The position numbers were made by a program, and so were the translations under genes. Below are positions 23,801-31,692 of a stretch of DNA of 64,000 bases, in pieces (positions within the stretch are counted from its first letter, which is position 1; each line of letters begins with the position of its first letter). The stretch spans positions 1 through 64,000 of the forward strand of contig JABDLD010000092.1 in NCBI GenBank assembly GCA_013001885.1, written 5' to 3'. The notes under the pieces are model-generated. The model made no database searches. It had not been told where the DNA came from and saw nothing but the letters and a program-made list of their open reading frames with translations. Origin of the DNA: Lysobacterales bacterium. Its GTDB lineage: Bacteria > Pseudomonadota > Gammaproteobacteria > Xanthomonadales > SZUA-36.

Positions 23801-23927
23801 AGTATTCGTAGAGGCGATCAACCTGACCAAGTCAACCCAGCGGATTTACGTTCGTTATCCGGAGCAACTTATCCGTGCGAACCAATACGGATCCCGGTAT
23901 AGCATCGGCGTGAGCTATCGCTTTTAA
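20880..23927 (+). CDS. TonB-dependent receptor (carbohydrate type)
   Basis: This 1015-residue outer-membrane receptor would import oligosaccharides at the expense of the TonB/ExbBD energy system. It has a signal peptide (about 1-29, ending VYGQ), a TonB-box region at EEVFVTGVRKSL, and a plug domain with GKFPDTNLAEALARIPGVSIDR and VRGLGPEFNLVTLNGRQM. A large 22-strand barrel ends in the aromatic signature GVSYRF. Sequence style matches the Xanthomonas/Caulobacter receptor group that feeds glycan utilisation loci. The start is GTG with GGGGA upstream. It is the first gene of the locus, under two LacI-type operators, and is followed by a terminator. Substrate is probably a beta-glucan, given the GH16 enzyme downstream. 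Confidence 0.93.
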   Translation: MKKRTFSRTPLSVSIAVALGAFLIQPVYGQNTADEVDERANEEEPMMEEVFVTGVRKSLIDSMDRKRDASGLVDAITAEDIGKFPDTNLAEALARIPGVSIDRINGEGSAITVRGLGPEFNLVTLNGRQMPTAGSRSFNFADIATEGISAIEVYKTPRVNLPSGGIGATVNVLTPRPLNSPGFRAVATAKAHYESSAGDSDRLDKWTPEVSGLLSATFADDTFGVLVSASYSDRQNREEEAHVASWIPNRPLLNPNAVIENNNQRADGYNWYPQDAGYGWADIERKRTNAQVVLQWEPTDNFKATLDYTYSTVDFKKNANGFGIWFLATGSVVGGTVNERGTWTSVTEAGGDYATGISRDHTQKTNDSIGLNLEWVATDNLAFTLDAHTSTSKNVGDGLGDRPGSSANVIIGNSFDGAWCASEGQPYNPDCATANITTKTATYGPGGVPIFDIGFVGQGPNAGIPQDELFARDIGSLFGQAFDTDQKNDIDQIQLGGSWQSDGDALQEINFGVSYLKNKFRQQDAYSGQLPAGFWLTSATWWPDDTWTREEFGGLLGDFNNTGNFPVDWYWTAPFDTVVDGYETVGANDPNLATCCYWPSWPADFQGDGRGYFWSGPFTGDSRVTEKTTSLYGELVFASEFLGMPVNMVTGLRWEKTEVNSQGIERPATALFWVGGNEWRYEFAEDDTLSDGGGKNDYFLPSLNFDMSFTDNLVGRASYSRSIARPPIGALSSSRTFNGNPLVTNRSVSVGNPELKPYVSDNFDVSLEWYYAEGSYASVAYYHKLVDNFLVGTTIQDSVDGLQDPYIGDLANQARAELTAEGTLVSDANLFQRMNEILGNNPPQEIGPMPGDPLAIFSISTTTNAEEGKLNGWEFQVQHLFGDSGFGIVANATLVGGDVNADRDVVNRTFALPGLSDSANFTVFYENEVISTRLAYNWRDEFLSGFDQYDSPVFTEAYDQLDANFTWFPAEDWSVFVEAINLTKSTQRIYVRYPEQLIRANQYGSRYSIGVSYRF

Positions 23928-23950
23928 AAGCAACCGCTAGCCGTTACATT

Positions 23951-23980
23951 AAAGCCGTTGCGATTGCAGCGGCTTTTTTT
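23951..23980 (+). terminator. Intrinsic terminator after the TonB receptor gene
   Basis: A ten-base stem AAAGCCGTTGC/GCAGCGGCTTT (one G-T wobble) with a GATT loop runs into eight T. It begins 23 bases after the receptor stop and probably limits transcription of the downstream genes relative to the abundant receptor. Confidence 0.85.
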
Positions 23981-23999
23981 TAGAGACGAAACTGAATCG

Positions 24000-25556
24000 A
24001 TGAATGGTTCCATCAAAAGGGTTGTAATCATCGGCGGTGGCAGTGCCGGTTGGCTCACGGCGGGTCTGCTGGCCAGTGAACTGGCGGCATCCGAGGATTC
24101 TCCCGTGGAGGTTGCCCTGATCGAATCTCCCGATGTCCAGACCATCGGCGTCGGTGAGGGCACGTGGCCAACGATGAGGGTAAGCCTGCAGAAAATCGGC
24201 ATTTCCGAAACGGATTTCCTGTCCCGTTGCACCGCGTCTTTCAAGCAGGGAACGAAGTTCTCGGGTTGGGTGAATGGCTCGAGTGACGATCACTACTATC
24301 ATCCCTTTAGCGTACCGGCGGGCTACGGTGACCTGGACCTCGCGGAATACTGGCAGGAACACCGCGACCGGGTGACGTTTGCCAACGCCGTTGGCGTTCA
24401 AGGTTATCTGTGTGACCGGGACCTTGCTCCGAGGCAACCGGCCACCCCGGATTACGCGTTCGTGGCCAACTACGGTTACCACCTCGATGCCGGCAAGTTC
24501 GCCGAGCTTCTGAAAGAACATTGCACTCAAAACCTGGGAGTGCGTTACCTGGGCGATCACGTAACCGGCGTCAATAGCGGGCCCAACGGCGACATAGAGT
24601 CGGTAAGCACCAAGCGTAATGGCGACATTTCGGGATACCTTTTCATCGACTGTACCGGTCTGCAGTCGCTGCTTCTCGGCAAGCACTACGGTATTCCGTT
24701 CATCTCCCGGTCCAACGTGTTGTTCAACGATTCGGCCCTTGCGATCCAGGTTCCCTATGCCCGTCCGGACAGCCCCATCGCTTCGCAAACGATTTCTACG
24801 GCCCGCCCGGCCGGATGGATCTGGGACATCGGGCTGCAGGCCCGTAGGGGCATCGGTTATACCTATTCCAGCGCCCACACGACCGAGGAAGACGCCCGCC
24901 GGGTTTTGCGGGACTACCTTGAAGCGATTGCCGGCAAGGGTTCGGTCGCGTTCGAACCGCGTAAGATCAGTTTTGAATCCGGCCACCGCGAATGCTTCTG
25001 GCATCGAAACTGCGTGGCCATCGGCATGTCCGCGGGCTTTCTTGAACCGCTCGAAGCAAGCGCCCTGGTCATGATCGAACTGGCCGGGCAGATGATCGCC
25101 GAGGAATTTCCCGCCAACCGGAAGCTTATGGACATCGTCGCGCGGCGTTACAATGATAAGTTCCGTTACCGCTGGGACCGGATTATCGATTTTCTGAAGC
25201 TGCACTATATTCTGAGTCAAAGGGATGATTCCGCTTTTTGGCGTGACAACCGGGATCCCTCGGGAATTCCGGACGGCCTCGCGGAAATGCTCGAGCTGTG
25301 GAGATACCAGGTGCCCGGTCAAAACGACTTTCCCCATTTCGATGAGATTTTCTCGGCGGCGAGTTACCAGTACGTGTTGTACGGCATGGGCTTTGAAACG
25401 CACGTCAGGCAGGGAAGCCAACATGCCAGGCAGGCAGAAGAAGCCGAGCGGCTTTTCATCGAGAACACGGAAAACGCCAACCGGATCATCGGCAAACTGC
25501 CAACCAACCGGGAATTGCTGCAGGCTATCACGCAAACCGCCGGGGCGACGCGTTAA
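24000..25556 (+). CDS. Flavin-dependent halogenase-like protein 1
   Basis: This 518-residue protein of the tryptophan-halogenase family has the FAD-binding motif GGGSAGW (12-18), GVGEGTWPT (50-58), the conserved lysine in SFKQGTKF (K82) and the W-x-W region AGWIWDIGLQ. In the last, the usual IP of the W-x-W-x-I-P motif reads IG. Genuine halogenases use FADH2, chloride or bromide and oxygen. In TonB-receptor loci such genes sit with SapC and cupin-like genes and have no proven substrate. The start at ATG 24000 matches the fold; an upstream in-frame codon lies inside the terminator. It is followed by SapC after 47 bases. Confidence 0.85.
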   Translation: MNGSIKRVVIIGGGSAGWLTAGLLASELAASEDSPVEVALIESPDVQTIGVGEGTWPTMRVSLQKIGISETDFLSRCTASFKQGTKFSGWVNGSSDDHYYHPFSVPAGYGDLDLAEYWQEHRDRVTFANAVGVQGYLCDRDLAPRQPATPDYAFVANYGYHLDAGKFAELLKEHCTQNLGVRYLGDHVTGVNSGPNGDIESVSTKRNGDISGYLFIDCTGLQSLLLGKHYGIPFISRSNVLFNDSALAIQVPYARPDSPIASQTISTARPAGWIWDIGLQARRGIGYTYSSAHTTEEDARRVLRDYLEAIAGKGSVAFEPRKISFESGHRECFWHRNCVAIGMSAGFLEPLEASALVMIELAGQMIAEEFPANRKLMDIVARRYNDKFRYRWDRIIDFLKLHYILSQRDDSAFWRDNRDPSGIPDGLAEMLELWRYQVPGQNDFPHFDEIFSAASYQYVLYGMGFETHVRQGSQHARQAEEAERLFIENTENANRIIGKLPTNRELLQAITQTAGATR

Positions 25557-25603
25557 AATATGACGACCGGTCAGCCGGTCACGAACAGGATTAAGTTAAA
25601 GCA

Positions 25604-26347
25604 ATGAGCAAACATGTGCTGCTGGATAATGTAATCCACAAGGATCTCAGGATTCTGCCTGGATACCGCGCGGGAGAGGGGTTAGATATCAACGTGACGC
25701 GGGCCTTTCCGGCCGAGTTCAGCCAGTTGCAGATGGAATACACCATCGTTTTTATCAAGGTCGAAGAAGCCGGTCACTTCGAACCCATGGTCCTGCTGGG
25801 ACTGGGTGAGCACGAAAACCTCTTCCTGACCGAGCAGGGCTGGGATGCACGTTACGTTCCGTTCTCCATTGAGCGCCAGCCCTTTCTGATCGGATTCCAG
25901 GAAACCACCGAAGACGGCATTCCCAGGCGCCTGCCCGTGGTCAGTGTCGACATGGAGCACCCCAAGGTGAGCACTTCAGAGGGCGAACCGGTTTTCCTGC
26001 CACACGGCGGCGAGAGCCCTTTTCTCGAGCGAATCAATGAAGTCCTCAATAATATCCACATGGGGCACGAAGCCAACAAGGCTTTTTCCAGGTTGCTGGT
26101 CGGCCTGGACCTGATCGAGTCCGTCGCGCTCAAAATCACGCTGATCGATGGTTCCGAGCATAACCTCGAAGGCCTGTTTACCATCAACGAGGATAAGTTG
26201 CGTGAATTGAACGGCAGCGCCCTTGAATCGCTGCATCGCCCCGGTTTTCTGCACAGCATTTACATGATGATGGCCTCGATGCCCAACCTCGGTAAATTGA
26301 TCGATCGCAAGAACCGGGCACTGGCCGCGGCGGCCAGCGACGCCTGA
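25604..26347 (+). CDS. SapC-family protein
   Basis: This 247-residue soluble protein matches the SapC family: KDLRILPGYRAG near the start, EYTIVFIK, LLGLGEHENLFL, GWDARYVPFSIERQPFLIGF and a final FLHSIYMMMASMPNLGKLIDRKN. SapC was named from the Campylobacter S-layer region, but this group is found beside TonB receptors and flavin-halogenase-like genes in many aquatic proteobacteria; its biochemical role is unknown. It has no signal peptide, so it is cytoplasmic. The gene stands between halogenase 1 and the cupin-like gene with short gaps, clearly in one operon. Confidence 0.9.
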   Translation: MSKHVLLDNVIHKDLRILPGYRAGEGLDINVTRAFPAEFSQLQMEYTIVFIKVEEAGHFEPMVLLGLGEHENLFLTEQGWDARYVPFSIERQPFLIGFQETTEDGIPRRLPVVSVDMEHPKVSTSEGEPVFLPHGGESPFLERINEVLNNIHMGHEANKAFSRLLVGLDLIESVALKITLIDGSEHNLEGLFTINEDKLRELNGSALESLHRPGFLHSIYMMMASMPNLGKLIDRKNRALAAAASDA

Positions 26348-26358
26348 GGGAAATTCGC

Positions 26359-27387
26359 GTGACGGCAGGCTTTATCCTGGACAAGATGAATGCTTTGGAG
26401 GAGTGCAAACTGGCGCCCGGCGAGCACGTGCTCGAAAGAATTGCATCGGCCAAGGGCCCGTTTGTCGTAAGGGGACTGGCTGGCTCCTGGGGCCTGGTCG
26501 AACAGGCCCGCCAATCCGACCGTGCCGTGACCGACTACCTTCGCCGGTTTGCCAGCGATGTCCCGGTCCTGGCAACAATTGGTCAACCGGAAAACAAGGG
26601 CCGGGTGTTTTACAGCGACGACCTGTCCGGCATGAATTTCGAAAAGCGCGAGACCCGTCTGGCCTGGGTGCTGGAGCAACTGGATGCGCAGACCGAGGGG
26701 GAGTCGTCGCCAACGATCTACATGGGTTCCACCGAGGTCGAGTATTGTCTGCCGGAGTTCGATGCAGACAATTTCCTGGACCTTCCGGAAATCCAGGCCA
26801 CGGTTCGGATCTGGCTGGGTAATCAGCACCGCGTGGCGGCGCATTACGATGTGCTCGAAAACATCGCCGTGGTAGGCGCCGGCAGACGGCGTTTTATCCT
26901 GTTTCCGCCGGAGCAGTTGCCCAACCTGTATGTCGGGCCCATCGACTTTACGCCGGCCGGACAGCCGGTCAGCATGGTGGACCTGGAACACCCGGACCTG
27001 GAACGGTTCCCGCGGTTCGAGGAGGCGGCGGCGCACGGGCTGAACGCCGTTCTGGAGCCCGGGGACGCCATCTACATCCCCAGCATGTGGTGGCACCATG
27101 TTGAGGGCCTGGAGCGCCTAAACATCCTGATCAACCACTGGTGGTACCCTGGCCCGGGTTATATGGGCGCGCCGCTGGATGCCCTGCTGCACGCCATTCT
27201 GAGTATCAGGAGCCTGCCGGAGCCGCAGCGCGCCGCCTGGCGTTTCTTTTTCGACCACTATGTTTTCAGCCCGGACGACGACGTCGCCGCCCACATTCCG
27301 CCGGACCGGCGCGGTGCGCTGGGCGAACTGGACGAAAACACGGCGCGCCGCATTCGTATGATGCTGCGAAACAAGCTGAACAAGTAA
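26359..27387 (+). CDS. Cupin-like (JmjC-type) protein
   Basis: This 342-residue protein has a Cupin_8/JmjC-like fold. Residues HYD at 162-164 (in HRVAAHYDVLENIA) give the H-x-D iron ligands, and WWHHVEG (244-250) supplies the distal histidine; the strand LEPGDAIYIPSMWWH is typical. These suggest a non-haem Fe(II)/2-oxoglutarate-dependent oxygenase. The start is GTG 26359, 11 bases after the sapC stop. Such proteins travel with SapC and halogenase-like genes in TonB-receptor loci, where they may hydroxylate a protein or glycan; that is inference. No signal peptide is seen. Confidence 0.87.
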   Translation: MTAGFILDKMNALEECKLAPGEHVLERIASAKGPFVVRGLAGSWGLVEQARQSDRAVTDYLRRFASDVPVLATIGQPENKGRVFYSDDLSGMNFEKRETRLAWVLEQLDAQTEGESSPTIYMGSTEVEYCLPEFDADNFLDLPEIQATVRIWLGNQHRVAAHYDVLENIAVVGAGRRRFILFPPEQLPNLYVGPIDFTPAGQPVSMVDLEHPDLERFPRFEEAAAHGLNAVLEPGDAIYIPSMWWHHVEGLERLNILINHWWYPGPGYMGAPLDALLHAILSIRSLPEPQRAAWRFFFDHYVFSPDDDVAAHIPPDRRGALGELDENTARRIRMMLRNKLNK

Positions 27388-27435
27388 TCGGTATGAACAG
27401 AGGTAAGAAGGCATGAGAGACGGGGTGATACGGGA

Positions 27436-28920
27436 ATGAACCAGATCAGTCGCGTGGTCATCGTCGGAGGCGGAACGGCCGGCTGGATGGCGGCGGCGGG
27501 GCTCAGCAAGAGCCTGGGCCGAAATATCGAGATTAGGCTAATTGAATCCGACGAAATCGGCACGGTGGGTGTCGGCGAGGCCGTCATTCCGCTGATCAAG
27601 TCGTTTCACACGCTGCTCGAACTGGATGAGGCCGAGTTTCTGCGCGCCGTCAACGGCACCATCAAGCTCGGTATCGAATTCGAAAACTGGGGCCGCCTCG
27701 GGGAAAGCTATTTTCATCCGTTCGGCAATCCGGGGGTGGAGACCTGGGCCGCCCAGTTCCACCACTATTGGCTCAGGGCCAGGCGGATGGGTGAGACCGG
27801 GTCACTGGAGCGTTTCAGCCCGGAAGCCTCGATGGCCCATGCCGGTAAATTCACGCTGCAGACCGAACCGCAGTTGAATTACGCCTATCATTTTGACGCC
27901 GCACTTTACGCCGCGATGCTGAGAAAGCTCAGCGAATCCTGGGGGGTAAGCCGAACCGAGGGTAAGGTGGTCAATGTTAAGACCAACGGCGAATCGGGCC
28001 ACATTGAATCTGTGCAGTTGGAGTCAGGACAGCGGGTCGAGGGCGACCTGTTTGTCGACTGCACTGGCTTTCGCGGGCTGCTGATCGAGCAGGAACTGCA
28101 GGCCGGCTGGGAAGACTGGTCGCACTGGCTGCGCAATAACCGCGCTGTTGCGGTGCAGTCGGAACTGGTCGCCCCGCCCTTGCCGTACACCCGGTCGATC
28201 GCTCGCAGCGCGGGCTGGCAGTGGAAAATTCCGCTGCAGAACCGGATGGGCAACGGCATGGTTTATTGCAGTGATTATATTTCCGATGACGAAGCTCAGA
28301 GAGCGCTGCTGGACAACGTGGAGGGCAATACGCTGACCGATGTCCGCACCATTCGTTTCGGCACGGGCCGGCGATCGGAGCAATGGGTTAAAAACTGCGT
28401 GGCGGTGGGGCTCTCGAGCGGCTTTCTCGAGCCACTGGAGTCGACCAGCATTCACCTGATCCAGAACAGCGTGCTGCGGCTGGTCAGGTTGTTTCCGGCG
28501 GCGGGCATCGAGCCAGCCGAGGTCAGGCAGTTCAATGACGAGACGGCGACCGAGATCGAGCAGATCCGTGACTTCATCATCCTGCATTACAAGGTGACCG
28601 AGCGCAGGGATTCACCTTATTGGGTCGATTGCAGCGAGATGTCCATCCCGGACCACCTGGCGCACAAGATCGAGCTCTTCAGAAGCAACGCGCGCGCATT
28701 CAGGGACAATACCGAGATGTTCCTGGAACGTTCCTGGGCGGCGGTCATGCTGGGCCAGGGCGTCGAACCTGCAGGTTATCACCCCTTCGTGGACAACCTA
28801 ACGGACGACCAGCTTCGTGGCCTCATGGACCAGGTAAAGAACAAGATAGCCGGCGTCGTGGTAAAGAGCCCGAGTCATCGAGATTTTTTACAGCAATACT
28901 GTGCGCCCCAATCCAGTTAA
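27436..28920 (+). CDS. Flavin-dependent halogenase-like protein 2
   Basis: This 494-residue tryptophan-halogenase family protein has GGGTAGW (11-17), GVGEAVIP (45-52), the catalytic-type lysine K77 in IKLGIEFENWG and a complete W-x-W-x-I-P motif (AGWQWKIPLQ). All signature motifs of flavin-dependent halogenases are therefore present, unlike the first copy in this locus. It also has the SSGFLEPLESTSIHLIQ segment. It is diverged from copy 1, so this is not a recent duplication. It is followed 20 bases later by the GH16 gene. Its substrate is unknown; members in glycan loci might modify aromatic residues or a phenolic group. Confidence 0.9.
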   Translation: MNQISRVVIVGGGTAGWMAAAGLSKSLGRNIEIRLIESDEIGTVGVGEAVIPLIKSFHTLLELDEAEFLRAVNGTIKLGIEFENWGRLGESYFHPFGNPGVETWAAQFHHYWLRARRMGETGSLERFSPEASMAHAGKFTLQTEPQLNYAYHFDAALYAAMLRKLSESWGVSRTEGKVVNVKTNGESGHIESVQLESGQRVEGDLFVDCTGFRGLLIEQELQAGWEDWSHWLRNNRAVAVQSELVAPPLPYTRSIARSAGWQWKIPLQNRMGNGMVYCSDYISDDEAQRALLDNVEGNTLTDVRTIRFGTGRRSEQWVKNCVAVGLSSGFLEPLESTSIHLIQNSVLRLVRLFPAAGIEPAEVRQFNDETATEIEQIRDFIILHYKVTERRDSPYWVDCSEMSIPDHLAHKIELFRSNARAFRDNTEMFLERSWAAVMLGQGVEPAGYHPFVDNLTDDQLRGLMDQVKNKIAGVVVKSPSHRDFLQQYCAPQSS

Positions 28921-28940
28921 ACCAGGGAGAACCGACCGTC

Positions 28941-30272
28941 ATGCTATTGTCAGACACGTACAAGTTTAATCTTACGCGGCTGCTCGCCTTGATCAGCTGT
29001 GCGTTCCTGCCGCAGACTCTGGCGGCTCAATTGGGCGAGGATGTGGTCTGGGCCGTCAATGTCGGCGGACCGGCCTACGAGGCCAGCGATGGGACGCTTT
29101 TCGAGGCGGAAAATTCGGTGACGGGCGGAGCAGCAGGAAAACTGGAGACCGTGCTGGGATCCCAGGACTCCGGCCTTTACCGGGGCTACCGTGCCGGTGA
29201 AATTCAGATCGATCGCACGGTGGAACCGGGCACCTATGCGCTGACTTTTCATTTTGCAGAACCGCTGGATATCAACGCGGGCGAGCGCCTGTTTAACGTC
29301 GTTGTCGAGGATCAAACCGCGATCGAAGACGTCGATGTGATTCTGTGGAGGGATGGAAAAACCGAATCGGCACTCACCGTTACCGTGCGTGGTGTGGAGG
29401 TGGCCGATGGCGAGTTGAATGTCCGTTTTATACCTGGAAAACTGGATCCCATACTGAGCGCGCTCGTTGTAGTCAGAACATTCAGTGTTTCCGATCAGTG
29501 GGAGTTGGCCTGGGGTGACGAGTTCAATGTGCCCGGTGCGCCAGACCCGGCGCTCTGGAGCGTCGATGTCTGGCCTCCGCGAACCGTTAACGACGAAGAC
29601 CAGACCTACACGGATCGCCCGAAGAATCTTCGCGTCGAGGATGGTTTCCTGGTGATCGAGGCGCACAAGGAGCAGTTTGCCGGGGCTGAATATACCTCTG
29701 CACGAATCCATTCCAGCGGCAAGGGCGATTTTCTCTATGGCCGGGTCGAAGCACGCGCCCGCGTTCCGGTTGGAAAAGGCACGTGGTCGGCAATCTGGAT
29801 GCTGCCCAGCGATCCATTCCGGTACGCTTCTACGTGCCAGACCGGGGATCTTTGGCAGGGTGTCGATGAATGTGACGCCTGGCCCAATTCCGGCGAAATC
29901 GACATCCTCGAGCACGTTGGCTACCAGCCCGGCCATATTCACGGCACGGTTCACAACGTCGCTTATTACTGGAGGAACTGGCAGCAGCGCAAAGGCCGCA
30001 TCCTGCAGGACGGTATCGGCGAGGATTTTCACGTTTACGCCATCGAGTGGACACCGGAGCGGATCGACATTTTTGTCGACGACATCCGCTACTTCACCTA
30101 TGTCAACGAGCATTCGGGCTGGGAGTCCTGGCCTTATGACCACGCGTTCCACCTGGTGATCAACCTGGCGATCGGCGGCGGCTGGGGCAGGGCGGGCGGC
30201 GGTATCGACGATTCGGTCTTTCCGCAAAAAATGCTGGTCGATTACGTCCGGGTTTTCCAGCGCCGGCCATGA
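28941..30272 (+). CDS. Malectin-GH16 beta-glucanase (laminarinase-like)
   Basis: This 443-residue secreted enzyme has a signal peptide (about 1-29, ending LAA), a malectin-like carbohydrate-binding domain (about 35-180, VWAVNVGGPAYEASDGTLFEA) and a GH16 catalytic domain (about 185-443). The catalytic motif is GEIDILEH with nucleophile E319, D321 and acid/base E324. The family cleaves internal beta-1,3- or mixed beta-1,3/1,4-linkages of glucans such as laminarin. The start ATG 28941 has AGGGAGA upstream; a longer upstream frame overlaps the halogenase gene and is not the start. The enzyme explains the likely substrate of the TonB receptor in the same locus. The malectin domain may give affinity for glucan ends. 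Confidence 0.93.
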   Translation: MLLSDTYKFNLTRLLALISCAFLPQTLAAQLGEDVVWAVNVGGPAYEASDGTLFEAENSVTGGAAGKLETVLGSQDSGLYRGYRAGEIQIDRTVEPGTYALTFHFAEPLDINAGERLFNVVVEDQTAIEDVDVILWRDGKTESALTVTVRGVEVADGELNVRFIPGKLDPILSALVVVRTFSVSDQWELAWGDEFNVPGAPDPALWSVDVWPPRTVNDEDQTYTDRPKNLRVEDGFLVIEAHKEQFAGAEYTSARIHSSGKGDFLYGRVEARARVPVGKGTWSAIWMLPSDPFRYASTCQTGDLWQGVDECDAWPNSGEIDILEHVGYQPGHIHGTVHNVAYYWRNWQQRKGRILQDGIGEDFHVYAIEWTPERIDIFVDDIRYFTYVNEHSGWESWPYDHAFHLVINLAIGGGWGRAGGGIDDSVFPQKMLVDYVRVFQRRP

Positions 30273-30374
30273 GTTCTATCTGCTTCGGGGGCGACTTGCG
30301 GCGGGATTTCACGCAGCAACGGAGTAACGTGTACCATGTCGACGAAATCATGCTGAAAAAGGGTAGCTGAAACA

Positions 30375-31661
30375 ATGATAAATACCGGATGGTTTCTTTC
30401 CACCAGCCCTAAAATGCGATACTCGACCGGCGCCCTGGCTTACTTTGCCCAGGGTATCCCGATGGGCCTGCTGCACATCGCCCTGCCGGCCTGGCTGGCG
30501 GTCGAGGGCGTGGCCGCCTCCCAAATAGCCACATTCCTAGGCATCATCATGCTGCCTTGGGCATTCAAATTGATTGCCGGGCCGTTGATGGATCATTTCG
30601 AATACCTGCCGATGGGCAAAAAACGGCCCTGGGTCATCGGTATGCAGTTGGGCATGGTGCTGAGCCTGCTGGCGCTCATGTGGGTGGACGACCCGGTGCA
30701 GCAGTTTGGGTTACTCACCGCACTCGGCTTCCTGATTAACACCTTTACCGCCGCCCAGGACGTGGCCGTGGACGGCATGTCAATCGACCTGGTGCCGGTG
30801 GAAGAGGAAGGCCGGCTTAATGCCTTCATGAGTTTCGGGAAATCCGTCGGCTGGGCGATCACCTCGGCGGTGACCGGCAGCCTGCTGGTGATCTACGGCA
30901 TGAAAATCACGGCAATCGTTTGCGCCGTGGGCGCCGCCGCGATTTTCATCTTCCTGGTCATCGTGCGCGAGCGCCACAATGAGCGATTATTCCCATGGTC
31001 GAAAGGCGAGGCTTCACCCAAGAACGAGGAGCCGCCATCGTTCCGGCAGGTTTTCTCCGATATCAATCACGTGCTCTGGACCAGGGCCAGTATCATTATC
31101 ATGCTGATCATGTTCATCGACGGGCTCGTGGGCGGTTACGGCCGGGCCCTGATGCCGATTGCCGCCATCCAGGTGTTCAATTTCACCACGCCGCAATGGG
31201 CAGACCTGAACGCGGTCATGGGCCTGGCGGGCGCGGTCATTGCTCTCGGGCTCGGGCCGATCATCGACCGTTTCGGCGCCAAAACCATCCTCGGGCTGAC
31301 GATCTTCCTGACCGGCATTCATGCTTTTACGCTGGCCGGAACGCAGGAGATGTGGAGTAACGACAGCTACGTGCTGGTAATGATGTCCCTGTGGATACTG
31401 TTGCTGCCGGTCATCATGGTGTGCGCCCTGGCGCTGGCCATGAGCATATGCTCAGCGGCCGAATCGGCCACGCAGTTCGCCATTTACATGTCGGTATCCA
31501 ATCTGGGGGCTACCGCCGGTTCATTGTTCTACGGCTCGGTGGCGGATGTCACCAGTTGGTCGCAGAACTATGCGCTCAAGGGACTGCTCGTTTTCCTGCT
31601 CTTGCTTTCGATCCTGATGTTCCGTTCACACGGCCACCCGGAGGAGGTGCTGGAAGATTAG
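30375..31661 (+). CDS. MFS transporter, AmpG/PAT-like
   Basis: This 428-residue protein with about 12 membrane helices belongs to the major facilitator superfamily and resembles the AmpG group: YFAQGIPMGLLHIALPAWLA, PWAFKLIAGPLMD and TAAQDVAVDGMSIDLV are typical. AmpG-like carriers move saccharides or muropeptides with protons across the inner membrane. Here it closes the beta-glucan locus and would import the oligosaccharides released by the GH16 enzyme after their passage through the TonB receptor. Its stop is 31 bases from the convergent asmA stop. Confidence 0.9.
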   Translation: MINTGWFLSTSPKMRYSTGALAYFAQGIPMGLLHIALPAWLAVEGVAASQIATFLGIIMLPWAFKLIAGPLMDHFEYLPMGKKRPWVIGMQLGMVLSLLALMWVDDPVQQFGLLTALGFLINTFTAAQDVAVDGMSIDLVPVEEEGRLNAFMSFGKSVGWAITSAVTGSLLVIYGMKITAIVCAVGAAAIFIFLVIVRERHNERLFPWSKGEASPKNEEPPSFRQVFSDINHVLWTRASIIIMLIMFIDGLVGGYGRALMPIAAIQVFNFTTPQWADLNAVMGLAGAVIALGLGPIIDRFGAKTILGLTIFLTGIHAFTLAGTQEMWSNDSYVLVMMSLWILLLPVIMVCALALAMSICSAAESATQFAIYMSVSNLGATAGSLFYGSVADVTSWSQNYALKGLLVFLLLLSILMFRSHGHPEEVLED

Positions 31662-31692
31662 TCTGTTTCCGGCACCTCACGCCCGCCGGGCG

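Noticed and set aside
23949-25535. 528-codon minus-strand open frame opposite halogenase-like gene 1
   Set aside because: There is no recognisable motif or signal, and the opposite strand has FAD-binding and W-x-W motifs; it is a codon-bias artefact.
28950-30227. 425-codon minus-strand open frame opposite the GH16 gene
   Set aside because: No domain is visible, and the plus strand carries the GH16 catalytic motif and malectin domain.
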